Shown: one piece after another, positions 25,861 through 35,115 of the stretch
How positions within the stretch are numbered: the first letter of the stretch is position 1
How the letters are laid out: each line of letters opens with the position of its first letter
From: Postechiella sp039985655
GTDB lineage: Bacteria > Bacteroidota > Bacteroidia > Flavobacteriales > Flavobacteriaceae
Reading direction: 5' to 3'
Assembly (NCBI GenBank): GCA_039985655.1
Contig: JBDWSF010000016.1
Span: 186,001 to 250,000, forward strand
Length of the DNA: 64,000 bases
Position numbers and translations under genes: made by a program
The notes under the pieces: model-generated
What the model was told of the DNA's origin: nothing
The model's input: the letters and a program-made list of their open reading frames with translations, nothing else
Database searches by the model: none

Positions 25861-26850
25861 ATGTTCCCAATACGAAGAAACCGAAGATTAAGAACAAACG
25901 AAGCTATTCGTAGTTTAGTTCGCGAAACTATAATTACACCAAACGATTTTTTAGTACCGCTTTTTATTGTTGAAGGCAAAGGTATAAAAGATGAAATTGC
26001 CTCAATGCCAAACTACTTTCGTTATAGTTTAGACTTGCTTGAAGGTGAAGTAAAAGAACTGTGGAAACTAGGTTTAAAATCCGTTTTACTTTTCGTAAAA
26101 GTTCCTGATAATTTAAAAGACAACAAAGGCACCGAAGCGATGAATCCTAACGGACTCATGCAACGTGCTATTAAAACCGTTAAAAATGTTTGTCCAGATA
26201 TGATTGTTATGACCGATGTAGCTTTAGACCCATATTCGGCTTACGGACACGATGGTATTATTGAAAACGGACAAGTTTTAAATGATGAAACCGTTGATGC
26301 TTTAACAGAAATGAGTTTATCGCATGCTGAAGCTGGAGCCAATTTTGTAGCACCAAGTGATATGATGGATGGACGTATTTTGTCTATTCGTGAAGCCTTA
26401 GAAGATGATGGTTATATCAATACAGGCATCATGAGTTATTCGGCAAAATATGCATCGGCATTTTATGGACCTTTCCGTGATGCTTTAGATTCTGCTCCTG
26501 TTGACTTAGTTGACATTCCCAAGGATAAAAAAACCTATCAAATGGATTATGCGAATCGTTTTGAAGCCATTCGCGAAACCGAAATGGATATTGACGAAGG
26601 TGCAGATATTGTTATGGTAAAGCCTGGTATTTCTTATCTTGATATTTTAAGAGATATTAAAAATGAAGTAGATGTACCTATTGCTGTATATCAAGTTTCG
26701 GGCGAGTATGCTATGATTAAAGCCGCTGCCGAAAAAGGGTGGCTAAATCACGATCAAGTGATGATGGAAACCACAACTGCTTTTAAACGTGCTGGAGCAG
26801 ATATTATAGCGAGCTATTTCGCAAAAGATGTTATTAAATTGATTTCGTAA
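25861..26850 (+). CDS. hemB: Delta-aminolevulinic acid dehydratase (porphobilinogen synthase)
   Basis: Condenses two 5-aminolevulinate molecules to porphobilinogen. 329 residues: RRNRRLRTNEAIRSLVRETI, FVAPSDMMDGRI, IMSYSAKYASAFYGPFRDA (Lys for the Schiff base), DMVMVKPGISYLD-type DIVMVKPGISYLD (second Lys) and VYQVSGEYAM. The metal site reads DVALDPYSAYGHDGI, without the triple Cys of zinc enzymes, so magnesium is more likely. It ends the haem group. Confidence 0.97.
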   Translation: MFPIRRNRRLRTNEAIRSLVRETIITPNDFLVPLFIVEGKGIKDEIASMPNYFRYSLDLLEGEVKELWKLGLKSVLLFVKVPDNLKDNKGTEAMNPNGLMQRAIKTVKNVCPDMIVMTDVALDPYSAYGHDGIIENGQVLNDETVDALTEMSLSHAEAGANFVAPSDMMDGRILSIREALEDDGYINTGIMSYSAKYASAFYGPFRDALDSAPVDLVDIPKDKKTYQMDYANRFEAIRETEMDIDEGADIVMVKPGISYLDILRDIKNEVDVPIAVYQVSGEYAMIKAAAEKGWLNHDQVMMETTTAFKRAGADIIASYFAKDVIKLIS

Positions 26851-26874
26851 ATTAGCATAAACAAAAAACTACTT

Positions 26875-27993
26875 ATGGCATTACTCCTTTTCTACGGTAT
26901 CATTTCAATATTTTTCTCATTCCTCTGTTCTATTTTAGAAGCTGTACTGTTAAGTGTTACACCCACTTTTATAAACGTTAAAAAGAAAGAAAATAAAGCA
27001 TATGCTAATGATTTAGAAACGTTAAAAAACGATGTTGACAGACCACTAATTGCTATACTAACGTTAAACACCATTGCACATACTGTCGGTGCCATTTTAG
27101 TTGGTGTACAAGCAAAAGTAGCTTATGTAGAATTATATGGTTCGCAAACAACCTCTATTTTAGGTATTGAATTTACCGAAGATTTAATGGTTGGCGTCGT
27201 ATCGTCAATTATGACGCTTTTTATATTAGTAGCTTCAGAAATTATTCCAAAAACCATTGGCGCAACATATTGGAAACAACTCGCTAACTTCACAACAAAA
27301 GCTTTAAAAGTTTTAATCTTTCCACTAAAGTGGACAGGTATTTTATGGCTCCTTCAACTTACAACCAAGTTAATTGGTGGCAAAGGGCATCATGGCAGCG
27401 TATTAAGTCGTGAAGATTTTCATGTTATGACCGACATGGCTCATAAAGAAGGGGTTTTTCAAGAATCTGAAAGTAAAATAATAAAAAATTTACTAACCTT
27501 TAAAGAAGTTAGAGCAAAAGATATTATGACGCCTAGAACAGTTATGAAAACTGAAAATGAGTCGACCACAGTTGAAACTTTTTTTAATGAAAACCTCAAC
27601 CTGCGTTTTTCTAGAATTCCTGTTTATATCGATTCTGAAGACAATATAAAAGGACTCGTTTTAAAAGACGAGATCTATAAAGAAATGGCTTTAGGTAATG
27701 GCTCTAAAAAATTATCGGAACTAAAAAGAGATATTATAATAGTAGATCGAGATATTGCCATTCCTACTCTTTTTGAAAAACTTATTGAAACCAAAAATCA
27801 CATGGCACTTGTTGTTGACGAATACGGAAGTGTAAGCGGTATTGTAACCATGGAAGATGTTATAGAAACCTTACTTGGATTAGAAATTATGGATGAAAGT
27901 GATAATGTTTCAGATTTACAATCTCAAGCTCGTAAAAACTGGGAATCTCGTGCTAAAAAACTAGGTATTTTAGACGAAAGTAAATCGGAATAA
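26875..27993 (+). CDS. DUF21/CBS membrane protein (CNNM/CorC-type)
   Basis: 372 residues with an N-terminal CNNM/DUF21 membrane domain (segments at about 3-25, 58-80, 105-125 and 140-160; FFSFLCSILEAVLLSVTPTF, ASEIIPKTIGATYWK) and a C-terminal CBS pair (VRAKDIMTPRTVMKTEN, FSRIPVYIDSEDNIKGLVL, HMALVVDEYGSVSGIVTMED, VIETLLGLEI). The CorC HI0395-type C-terminal domain is absent or very short. The family exports magnesium or sodium across the inner membrane. Two bases separate it from ogt. Confidence 0.88.
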   Translation: MALLLFYGIISIFFSFLCSILEAVLLSVTPTFINVKKKENKAYANDLETLKNDVDRPLIAILTLNTIAHTVGAILVGVQAKVAYVELYGSQTTSILGIEFTEDLMVGVVSSIMTLFILVASEIIPKTIGATYWKQLANFTTKALKVLIFPLKWTGILWLLQLTTKLIGGKGHHGSVLSREDFHVMTDMAHKEGVFQESESKIIKNLLTFKEVRAKDIMTPRTVMKTENESTTVETFFNENLNLRFSRIPVYIDSEDNIKGLVLKDEIYKEMALGNGSKKLSELKRDIIIVDRDIAIPTLFEKLIETKNHMALVVDEYGSVSGIVTMEDVIETLLGLEIMDESDNVSDLQSQARKNWESRAKKLGILDESKSE

Positions 27994-27994
27994 T

Positions 27995-28468
27995 ATGGAA
28001 ACATGTATCATCAAATCACCTTTAGGCTACACCAAAATAGTTGGCGATATTGATGGTATAGCATCGGTTACCGTACTCAATTCCGAAGAGAAAATAACTG
28101 ATATTATTCCTGTTGAATTAGAAGATTGTGTTATTCAACTAAATGAATACTTTGAAGGTTCTCGCAAACAATTCGACTTAAAATTAAATCCTCAAGGCAC
28201 CGACTTTCAACAAAAAATATGGAAACTACTAGAAGACATTCCATATAACAAAACCATATCCTATCTACAATTATCAAAACAATTAGGAGATGTAAAAGCG
28301 ATACGCGCCGTTGCAAATGCCAATGGTAAAAACCCTATTTGGATTATAGTTCCTTGCCATCGTGTTATAGGAAGCAATGGGAAATTAACAGGTTACGCTG
28401 GTGGTTTACATCGTAAAAAATGGCTTTTAGAACACGAAAACCCATATAAACAACAATCGCTGTTTTGA
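27995..28468 (+). CDS. ogt: Methylated-DNA-[protein]-cysteine S-methyltransferase
   Basis: 157-residue suicide repair enzyme that transfers the O6-methyl group from guanine to its own Cys121, in PIWIIVPCHRVIGSNGKLTG. GTDFQQKIWKLLEDIPYNKT and AIRAVANANGKNP are the conserved DNA-recognition helices. No AdaA-like domain is present, so it is the Ogt type. It belongs to a tightly spaced run of plus-strand genes. Confidence 0.95.
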   Translation: METCIIKSPLGYTKIVGDIDGIASVTVLNSEEKITDIIPVELEDCVIQLNEYFEGSRKQFDLKLNPQGTDFQQKIWKLLEDIPYNKTISYLQLSKQLGDVKAIRAVANANGKNPIWIIVPCHRVIGSNGKLTGYAGGLHRKKWLLEHENPYKQQSLF

Positions 28469-28469
28469 T

Positions 28470-28988
28470 ATGTATAGGATATTAAATAAACTATTAAAAC
28501 GTTTTTTTACCGATGCTCAAATCTATAAGCATGGCTTTAACATATCGCCTATGTATAGACGCTCTGGAGGTAAGGTTGTAGAAGTTTCAGATGATTTATT
28601 ATATGTAAAAATCAAAACCCCTTTAAGCTATAAAAACAAAAATTATGTAGGCTCAATTTTTGGAGGTAGTCTGTTTTCTGCAACAGATCCCATTTACATG
28701 ATTCAGCTAATGAATATTTTAGGTGATGATTATGTCGTTTGGGATAAAGAAGCCACCATAAAATACAAACACCCTGCAAAGGAAACCGTTTATACCGAGT
28801 TTGTTTTCACCAATAAAGAAATAGAACACGTTAAAAATGAAGTCTCTAAAAACGGCGAATTCAATCTGATAAAAACACCAAATATCGTAAATAAAGACGG
28901 CGTAATTATAGCCGAACTAACCAAAACTATTTACATCGCAGACAAAAAATTCTATAAAGAAAAACGCAAACAAAAAGCAAATAAGTAA
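28470..28988 (+). CDS. DUF4442 hotdog-fold protein
   Basis: 172 residues matching the DUF4442 thioesterase-like hotdog family: SPMYRRSGGKVVEVSDDLLY, NYVGSIFGGSLFSATDPIYMIQ (the GGS-x-F-x-x-x-D-x central helix), and VVWDKEATIKYKHPA with the final YIADKKFY. Members are presumed acyl-CoA or acyl-carrier thioesterases; no catalytic test is possible from the sequence. It starts one base after the ogt stop codon. Confidence 0.85.
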   Translation: MYRILNKLLKRFFTDAQIYKHGFNISPMYRRSGGKVVEVSDDLLYVKIKTPLSYKNKNYVGSIFGGSLFSATDPIYMIQLMNILGDDYVVWDKEATIKYKHPAKETVYTEFVFTNKEIEHVKNEVSKNGEFNLIKTPNIVNKDGVIIAELTKTIYIADKKFYKEKRKQKANK

Positions 28989-29033
28989 TTTTTCATTATA
29001 ATTTATTATATTTAGTCAACGAAACTATTTGTA

Positions 29034-30185
29034 ATGAAATTCCTTAAAAACCTTTTTAAAATTCTTATAGCCCTATTTGCGTTGTTAATACTAACGTTAT
29101 ACATTACAGACACCGACTATTTAATTAAAGCGGTACGAACCATTTATTTAAAAGGGCATACTACCGCTTTTTTAGAAGATTACAAAGAGTTTGATAATGT
29201 GCCCGTTGAAAACGGAATACCACAACCTTGGGCAAACCACAACGATTATAATACCGTTGAAGAAACCGAAAACCTCAAAAAAATAAATAAGGAAAATGGC
29301 ACGATTGCCTATGTTATTATAAAAAATGATAGTATTTGGTTTGAAAACTATTACGATGGTTTTAGTGCAAACTCGCAGTCTAATTCATTTTCTATGGCAA
29401 AAAGCTATACATCTGGACTGATGGGAAAAGCCATTCAAGATGGTTATATTAAAAACTTAGAACAACTCGTTAGCGATTTTATTCCAGAATTTGGCGACGG
29501 TTTAGCAGCTAAAATGACGGTTGGCGATTTATCAAGTATGGCATCAGGTACAGACTGGGAAGAAGCTTATTATTCACCATTGTCTATAACCACACGTGCT
29601 TATTTTGATGACGATTTAGAAAAAGTAATGCTCGGTTTAAAAGTGATTAACGAACCTGGAACATTTTATAAATATGCCAGTGGAGATACACAAATGTTGG
29701 CTATGGTTATAGAAAAAGCTACAGGCAAAAAAATGTATAATTACTTAACCGAAAGTTTTTGGAAACCTTTAGGATGTGAAAACCCGACGTTATGGCAAGT
29801 TGATAGTGAAGCGCACGATTTAGTTAAGGCCTATTGCTGTATTGCTAGTAATGCTAAAGATTTTGCACGTTTTGGGAAACTTTATAAAGATTACGGAAAA
29901 TGGAACGGAAAACAGGTTTTAGATTCGGCCTTTGTAGCAAAATCTATAAAACCACGGTTTCCTGAAAGTCCAGAATATGGTTATGGTTGGTGGTTAAAAA
30001 AACAAGGTGGCAAAAGCTTTTTTATGATGCGTGGCCATTTAGGTCAATATGTTATTGTAGAACCTAACGATAATGTCATTATTGTACGCTTGGGGCATTC
30101 TAAAGGCCCTGGAGATGCTATTGCAACATTTACCGACGACATTTCTGTTTATATTAACGAGGCTTATAAGATGTTGAATAAATGA
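29034..30185 (+). CDS. Serine hydrolase, beta-lactamase/PBP-like family
   Basis: 383 residues with an N-terminal membrane anchor (LFKILIALFALLILTLYI) and an exported class C beta-lactamase-like domain. The nucleophile motif is SFSMAKSYTSG (Ser120, Lys123), the second motif is YASGDTQMLAMVIEKATG (Y-x-S instead of Y-x-N) and the third is HLGQY near residue 340. Such proteins are D-alanyl peptidases or esterases rather than resistance beta-lactamases. The substrate is unknown. Its stop overlaps the next ATG (ATGA). Confidence 0.9.
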   Translation: MKFLKNLFKILIALFALLILTLYITDTDYLIKAVRTIYLKGHTTAFLEDYKEFDNVPVENGIPQPWANHNDYNTVEETENLKKINKENGTIAYVIIKNDSIWFENYYDGFSANSQSNSFSMAKSYTSGLMGKAIQDGYIKNLEQLVSDFIPEFGDGLAAKMTVGDLSSMASGTDWEEAYYSPLSITTRAYFDDDLEKVMLGLKVINEPGTFYKYASGDTQMLAMVIEKATGKKMYNYLTESFWKPLGCENPTLWQVDSEAHDLVKAYCCIASNAKDFARFGKLYKDYGKWNGKQVLDSAFVAKSIKPRFPESPEYGYGWWLKKQGGKSFFMMRGHLGQYVIVEPNDNVIIVRLGHSKGPGDAIATFTDDISVYINEAYKMLNK

Positions 30186-30895
30186 TTTCGAAGTTAAATT
30201 TAGAAAACATATTATTTTTGGATATAGAAACCGTTCCTGAAACGCGATATTTTTCTGATTTAGATGAAGTTAAACAGGATTTATGGGCATCAAAAACACA
30301 ATATCAACGGAAAGACGAATACTCCGCTAAAGAATTTTACGATCGTGCAGGCATTTGGGCCGAATTTGGAAAAATTGTGTGCATATCTGTTGGCTATTTT
30401 AGTCTTTCGGATAACCAAAGACGGTTTAGAGTCACATCCTTTTATGGTGACGAAATTAAAATTTTAAATGACTTTAAAAGCCTATTAATCGCTCATTTTA
30501 GCGAGGCGAAACATTTACTTTGCGCACACAATGGTAAAGAATTTGACTTTCCGTACATTGCACGACGCATGATTATTAAAGATGTTGAATTGCCTTATAA
30601 ACTAAATTTATTTGGTAAAAAACCATGGGAAGTGGCACATTTGGACACACTCGATTTATGGAAATTTGGAGATTATAAAAACTACACATCCTTAAAACTT
30701 TTAACCAATGTTTTGGGAATTCCGTCACCAAAAGATGATATTGATGGCAGTGAAGTTTGTCGTGTATATTACGAAGAAAACGAAGTAGATAGAATTGTTG
30801 TGTATTGTGAAAAAGATACCATTGCTGTCGCTCAAATATTTTTAAGATTACGTAGCGATCAGCTTTTAACCAAAGATGAAATTATTCATATTTAA
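30182..30895 (+). CDS. Predicted 3'-5' exonuclease, PolB-like (DEDD superfamily)
   Basis: 237 residues of the predicted PolB-like 3'-5' exonuclease family (ribonuclease-H fold). The exonuclease I motif LFLDIETVPE gives Asp and Glu; AHNGKEFDFPYIARRMI is motif II with its Asp; YCEKDTIAVAQIFLRL is motif III with Tyr-x3-Asp. There is no polymerase domain. It may process DNA ends in repair. It overlaps the serine hydrolase by 4 bases and is directly followed (zero gap) by the ABC ATPase. Confidence 0.9.
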   Translation: MISKLNLENILFLDIETVPETRYFSDLDEVKQDLWASKTQYQRKDEYSAKEFYDRAGIWAEFGKIVCISVGYFSLSDNQRRFRVTSFYGDEIKILNDFKSLLIAHFSEAKHLLCAHNGKEFDFPYIARRMIIKDVELPYKLNLFGKKPWEVAHLDTLDLWKFGDYKNYTSLKLLTNVLGIPSPKDDIDGSEVCRVYYEENEVDRIVVYCEKDTIAVAQIFLRLRSDQLLTKDEIIHI

Positions 30896-32575
30896 ATGAA
30901 AGAACAACCGATATTAAACATTGAAAACCTTTCTATTTCTTTTGGAGATAACACCGTGATTCACAACATGTCATATCATCTAAATAAAAATGAAATATTA
31001 GGTATTGTTGGTGAATCGGGTTCGGGTAAATCGGTGTCATCACTAGCTATTTTAGGACTTCTTCCAAAAAAGATATCAAAAATAAACTCTGGAAATATTA
31101 GCTATAATCATGATGATTTAACACAGCTCTCACCAAAATTATTTCAAAAAATAAGAGGTAATAAAATAGCCATGATTTTTCAAGAGCCTATGAGTTCTTT
31201 AAATCCGTCTATGACATGTGGAAAACAGGTTGAAGAAATCTTAAAACAACATACAAATTTTAGTAAATCAGAAATAAAGGAAACCGTTTTATCGCTTTTC
31301 AATCAAGTAAAATTACCAGATCCAAACCGGGTTTATAAAGCGTATCCACACGAAATCTCCGGCGGACAAAAACAACGTGTCATGATTGCCATGGCTATAG
31401 CATGCAAACCTGATATTTTAATAGCTGACGAACCTACAACTGCACTCGATGTAACCGTACAAAAAGACATTGTTTCGTTATTAAAAGAGTTACAAAGTGA
31501 TACAAAAATGAGCATCATTTTTATTACGCACGATTTGGCATTAATTTCTGAAATAGCAAATCGGGTTTTGGTGATGTATAAAGGTCATATTGTTGAAGAA
31601 GGTGCCGTTTCAAAAATATTTAAATCGCCACAGCATAATTACACCAAAGCACTTATTAATTCGCGTCCGTCATTAAGCACGCGCTTAAAAGTTTTACCAA
31701 CCATTCAAGATTATTTGGAACAAACCATTTCAGAAGACATTATTACCTCAGAACAACGTAAAATTAAACACGAAAAACTATATAGCAAACCGCCTTTATT
31801 GGAAGTGATAAATGTTGAAAAGGAATATATTTCGAAATCGGGATGGTTTACAAAACCTGAATCTTTCAAGGCTGTTAATGACGTTAGTTTTAAATTATAT
31901 GAAGGTGAAACTTTAGGTTTAGTAGGCGAATCTGGTTGTGGAAAATCAACTTTAGGTAACGCTATTCTTCAATTAGACAAAGCCACTTCGGGACAAATTT
32001 TATATAACGGACAAGACATTACCAAACTGTCTAAATATGACATTAGAAAACTAAGAAAAGATATTCAAATTATTTTTCAAGATCCCTATTCCTCACTCAA
32101 TCCAAGAACTCCTGTTGGACAAGCCATTATGGAACCTATGATTGTGCATCATCTTTATAATACTGACGCAGAACGGAAGGAGAAAGTTATAGATATTTTA
32201 AACCGAGTAGGACTATCCGAAGATTACTTTAATCGTTATCCACATGAGTTTTCTGGCGGACAACGCCAACGGATTGGTATAGCAAGAACTATTGCGTTAC
32301 AACCCAAATTAATTGTTTGCGACGAATCGGTTTCTGCACTCGATATTTCGGTGCAAGCACAAGTTTTAAACCTATTAAACGAGTTAAAAGAAACCTTTGG
32401 GTTTACTTATATTTTTATTTCGCACGACTTAGCGGTTGTAAAATATATGTCTGACCAATTATTGGTTATGAGTAAAGGGGAAATTGAAGAATTAGATGAT
32501 GCAGATGTTATTTACAACCATCCTAAAAAAGAGTATACTAAGAAATTAATTGAAGCTATTCCGAAAGGTTTATAA
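30896..32575 (+). CDS. Dipeptide/oligopeptide ABC transporter, fused ATP-binding subunits
   Basis: 559 residues containing two ABC ATPase domains of the Opp/Dpp type, equivalent to OppD and OppF (YejF/GsiA layout). Domain 1: Walker A GESGSGKS, signature HEISGGQKQRVMIAMA, Walker B ILIADEPTTALD. Domain 2 from about residue 300: GESGCGKS, HEFSGGQRQRIGIARTI, LIVCDESVSALD. Each is followed by the OppD/F C-terminal peptide-transport extension. The partner permeases and substrate-binding protein are not in the window. Confidence 0.95.
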   Translation: MKEQPILNIENLSISFGDNTVIHNMSYHLNKNEILGIVGESGSGKSVSSLAILGLLPKKISKINSGNISYNHDDLTQLSPKLFQKIRGNKIAMIFQEPMSSLNPSMTCGKQVEEILKQHTNFSKSEIKETVLSLFNQVKLPDPNRVYKAYPHEISGGQKQRVMIAMAIACKPDILIADEPTTALDVTVQKDIVSLLKELQSDTKMSIIFITHDLALISEIANRVLVMYKGHIVEEGAVSKIFKSPQHNYTKALINSRPSLSTRLKVLPTIQDYLEQTISEDIITSEQRKIKHEKLYSKPPLLEVINVEKEYISKSGWFTKPESFKAVNDVSFKLYEGETLGLVGESGCGKSTLGNAILQLDKATSGQILYNGQDITKLSKYDIRKLRKDIQIIFQDPYSSLNPRTPVGQAIMEPMIVHHLYNTDAERKEKVIDILNRVGLSEDYFNRYPHEFSGGQRQRIGIARTIALQPKLIVCDESVSALDISVQAQVLNLLNELKETFGFTYIFISHDLAVVKYMSDQLLVMSKGEIEELDDADVIYNHPKKEYTKKLIEAIPKGL

Positions 32576-33147
32576 CCTGAGTTCGATGTAAGAATCGTAG
32601 ATAAAAGTCAATAAATATGCTAGATTCGACTTATAATTAGCGATAGACTAGCTAGCTAGTTTATGTTAATTTAAGGAAGAAGATGGTATGTTTAGTGGTT
32701 TTTAGATTGAAATTAGTAAAGTCTCACATATTATAAAGAGCCTGAAATATATTTTATAGACACAAGTAATTGATAAATAGTATTTTATATAAGAATTATC
32801 GCTTTTCTTAGGTCGAATTCAGGTTTATAACATAAAAATCTTCTTTGTTAAATACACTAAGCTTTTTACAAAGCGTAAATTCTCGTTTAAAGTTTCTTTG
32901 AATTTACTATCCATATCAGTAGGCAGTTCAGATAGATTTGGTTCCATATTTCGTAGGTTAAGGTTTATGGTAGATTTGGGGAAATCTATTTATATAATTT
33001 GGTTTCATTGGGGACTGTAAATATAAGACATCTTTTAATTTAAATCAGATAAAAAACATAAATAATCGATGAAATACATTTTATTTTAACATTTTACAAT
33101 AGATTTGTAAAACTAAGCTTTCTTTTTACTGAGTTTTCATAAAAAAA
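32576..33147. other. Long intergenic region with a possible short ORF
   Basis: No recognised gene. There is a CTAGCTAGCTAG run near 32650. On the minus strand the frame 32825-32947 would encode a 40-residue acidic/basic peptide beginning MEPNLSELPTDMD, but there is no convincing promoter and I do not recognise it. A TAGATTTG -7-like box at 32971 on the plus strand has no gene after it. The rest is A+T-rich sequence with no strong dyads. Confidence 0.4.
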
Positions 33148-33179
33148 GACCTGTCAGGTTTTCAAAATCTGACAGATCT
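33141..33179 (-). terminator. Terminator of the scoAB operon (ACCTGTCAGG hairpin, copy 2)
   Basis: Read on the minus strand: AGATCTGTCAG, a loop of TTTTGAAAAC, CTGACAGGTCT, followed by seven T residues. It is a member of the ACCTGTCAGG repeat family placed as an intrinsic terminator just after the scoB stop. Confidence 0.7.
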
Positions 33180-33203
33180 AAAGCCATCGCTTTTAATACA
33201 TAT

Positions 33204-33857
33204 TTAAATATCCATTTCGGGAATATCGCCTTCTATAACCAAATGACCTTCTGTTGCGCTTTTTATAACCTCTACAGAAACTCCTGGAGCACGTTCTAAT
33301 AATTTAAAACCAGCCTCCGTAATTTCTAAAACTGCAAGATTAGTAACTATCTTTTTTACGCAACCAACACCTGTTAATGGCAAGGAACACTTTTTTAGTA
33401 ATTTCGATTCACCACGCTTATTGGTATGCATCATGGCTACAATAATATTTTCTGCGCTCGCAACTAAGTCCATTGCACCTCCCATACCTTTTACCATACG
33501 ACCTGGAATTTTCCAATTGGCTATATCACCATTTTCTGCCACTTCCATAGCTCCCAAAATAGTAAGATCAACATGCTGACCCCGAATCATTGAAAAGCTT
33601 AAAGCTGAATCAAAAAAACTAGCGCCAGGCAATGTTGTAATGGTTTGCTTTCCTGCATTTATAATATCGGCATCTTCTTCACCTTCAAAAGGAAAAGGTC
33701 CCATACCTAAAACGCCATTCTCACTTTGAAATTCTACTTCGATATCATTTCGAACATAATTCGCTACCAACGTTGGAATTCCTATTCCAAGATTAACATA
33801 ATAACCATCTCTAACCTCTTGGGCTATACGTTTTGCTATACCTATTTTATCTAACAT
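33204..33857 (-). CDS. scoB: 3-oxoacid CoA-transferase subunit B
   Basis: 217 residues, beta subunit of succinyl-CoA:3-ketoacid CoA-transferase. GYYVNLGIGIPTLVANYV is the CoA-transferase signature and EFQSENGVLGMGPFP carries the catalytic Glu (SENG). WKIPGRMVKGMGGAMDLV is also typical. With ScoA it moves CoA between succinate and acetoacetate in ketone-body or amino-acid breakdown. A broken four-helix-bundle gene now separates it from scoA. Confidence 0.96.
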   Translation of the reverse strand: MLDKIGIAKRIAQEVRDGYYVNLGIGIPTLVANYVRNDIEVEFQSENGVLGMGPFPFEGEEDADIINAGKQTITTLPGASFFDSALSFSMIRGQHVDLTILGAMEVAENGDIANWKIPGRMVKGMGGAMDLVASAENIIVAMMHTNKRGESKLLKKCSLPLTGVGCVKKIVTNLAVLEITEAGFKLLERAPGVSVEVIKSATEGHLVIEGDIPEMDI

Positions 33858-33898
33858 CTTTTTTAATGTGTTACTTTTTTAATTTGAAAATTGACTAA

Positions 33899-34258
33899 TT
33901 AAAGCTTCTTACTTGTTGAGATGATTTTTGATATAATTAAAATAACAGATTTTAAATCTTTTAATAATTATTCATCAGGGTTTGGATAATCCTCAGATAC
34001 TTGACAAAGTTTCAACCAATATTCAAGTTCATCAGCTTCCTTCGCAGAAATTTTAAACTTATGAATAAAATCTCTTTTACTCTCAGCATTTTGCGCCTCT
34101 CTTATGTTTGCTCCAATTGAAGTTCCAGATCTAAAGATTTGAGAAGCCATTTCAAACCTATTATTAGTTCTTATTTTTTCAGAAAATGACACCACCTTTA
34201 GTGCTAATTCAAATGTTAATCTTACAATTAAATTATCCTTATTGTTTCTCATCTTCAA
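33899..34258 (-). pseudogene. Four-helix-bundle (23S rRNA IVS-type) protein, interrupted by a stop
   Basis: The N-terminal 96 residues match the four-helix-bundle/S23-like family (LIVRLTFELALKVVSFSEKI, FRSGTSIGANIREAQNAESK, DFIHKFKISAKEADELEYWL). The frame stops with TAA at 33968 after YPNPDE, but the next 22 codons in the same frame encode LLKDLKSVILIISKIISTSK, which is the usual last helix of this family, ending in TAA at 33899. Full length would be about 119 residues, the family norm. A single CAA-to-TAA change would explain it. The truncated 96-residue protein may still be made. It starts 8 bases after scoA, inside the sco operon. Confidence 0.75.
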
Positions 34259-34266
34259 ATTAATAA

Positions 34267-34965
34267 TTATTTCACTCTCACCGTACGTTGTTCAATACGC
34301 TTTTCATAGGTATCTCCTTGAAAAATACGTTGTACAAATATCCCTGGAATATGAATTTGATTCGGGTCCAATTCACCAAGCGGAACAAGCTCTTCTACCT
34401 CGGCAACTGTAATTTTTGCAGCACCACACATATTTGGATTAAAGTTTCTAGCTGTTCCTTTAAAAATTAAGTTACCAGCTTCGTCACCTTTCCAAGCTTT
34501 TACAAAAGCAAAATCGGCTTTAAAGGCATATTCTAAGACATGCATTTTACCATCAAATTCTCTAGTTTCTTTACCTTCTGCAACTTCGGTCCCATAGCCT
34601 GCAGGCGTATAAATAGCAGGGAAACCTGCTTGTGCTGCACGACAACGTTCGGCCAATGTCCCTTGCGGAATCAATTCTACATCCAATTCTCCCGAAAGCA
34701 TCTGACGCTCAAATTCATCGTTTTCGCCAACATAAGACGATATCATTTTTTTAATTTGGCGTTGTTGGAGTAATAAACCCAAGCCAAAATCGTCTACACC
34801 TGCATTATTAGATATACATGTTAAGCCTGAGACACCAAGTTTTACCAATTCTGAAATGGCATTTTCTGGAATACCACTCAATCCAAAACCACCAAGCATT
34901 AATGTCATATTATCTGAAACACCCAAAAGTGCATCTTCAACACCAGACACTTTTTTATTAATCAT
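34267..34965 (-). CDS. scoA: 3-oxoacid CoA-transferase subunit A
   Basis: 232 residues, alpha subunit of succinyl-CoA:3-ketoacid CoA-transferase. Signatures: LMLGGFGLSGIPENAI, CISNNAGVDDFGLGLLL, IPQGTLAERCRAAQAGFPA and FKGTARNFNPNMCGAA. It is the first gene of the minus-strand group scoA-(four-helix bundle)-scoB, which ends in a repeat-derived terminator. Confidence 0.96.
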   Translation of the reverse strand: MINKKVSGVEDALLGVSDNMTLMLGGFGLSGIPENAISELVKLGVSGLTCISNNAGVDDFGLGLLLQQRQIKKMISSYVGENDEFERQMLSGELDVELIPQGTLAERCRAAQAGFPAIYTPAGYGTEVAEGKETREFDGKMHVLEYAFKADFAFVKAWKGDEAGNLIFKGTARNFNPNMCGAAKITVAEVEELVPLGELDPNQIHIPGIFVQRIFQGDTYEKRIEQRTVRVK

Positions 34966-35059
34966 ATGTATTATAATTTTAGTTTAGACGCTATCCTGCA
35001 TTAGAAGACAGGAGCTTATAAAATTACGAATAATTGAATAAAAAGCAGAAAATATTATC

Positions 35060-35090
35060 AAATAAAAAGCCATTCTTTTCAGAATGGCTT
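35060..35090 (-). terminator. Terminator after penicillin-binding protein 1A
   Basis: On the minus strand AAGCCATTCT-GAAA-AGAATGGCTT followed by TTTATTT. It is a perfect 10-bp stem 26 bases after the PBP1A stop. Confidence 0.8.
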
Positions 35091-35115
35091 AAATATTATA
35101 AATTATGGAATATAT

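Noticed and set aside
29034..30185. Antibiotic-resistance beta-lactamase
   Set aside because: The second motif is YxS and the third is HLG, with an N-terminal membrane anchor; it is a general serine hydrolase of the family.
33966..33970. Recoding or stop-codon readthrough in the four-helix-bundle gene
   Set aside because: No readthrough signal is visible and TAA is the least permissive stop; a simple nonsense mutation is the better explanation.
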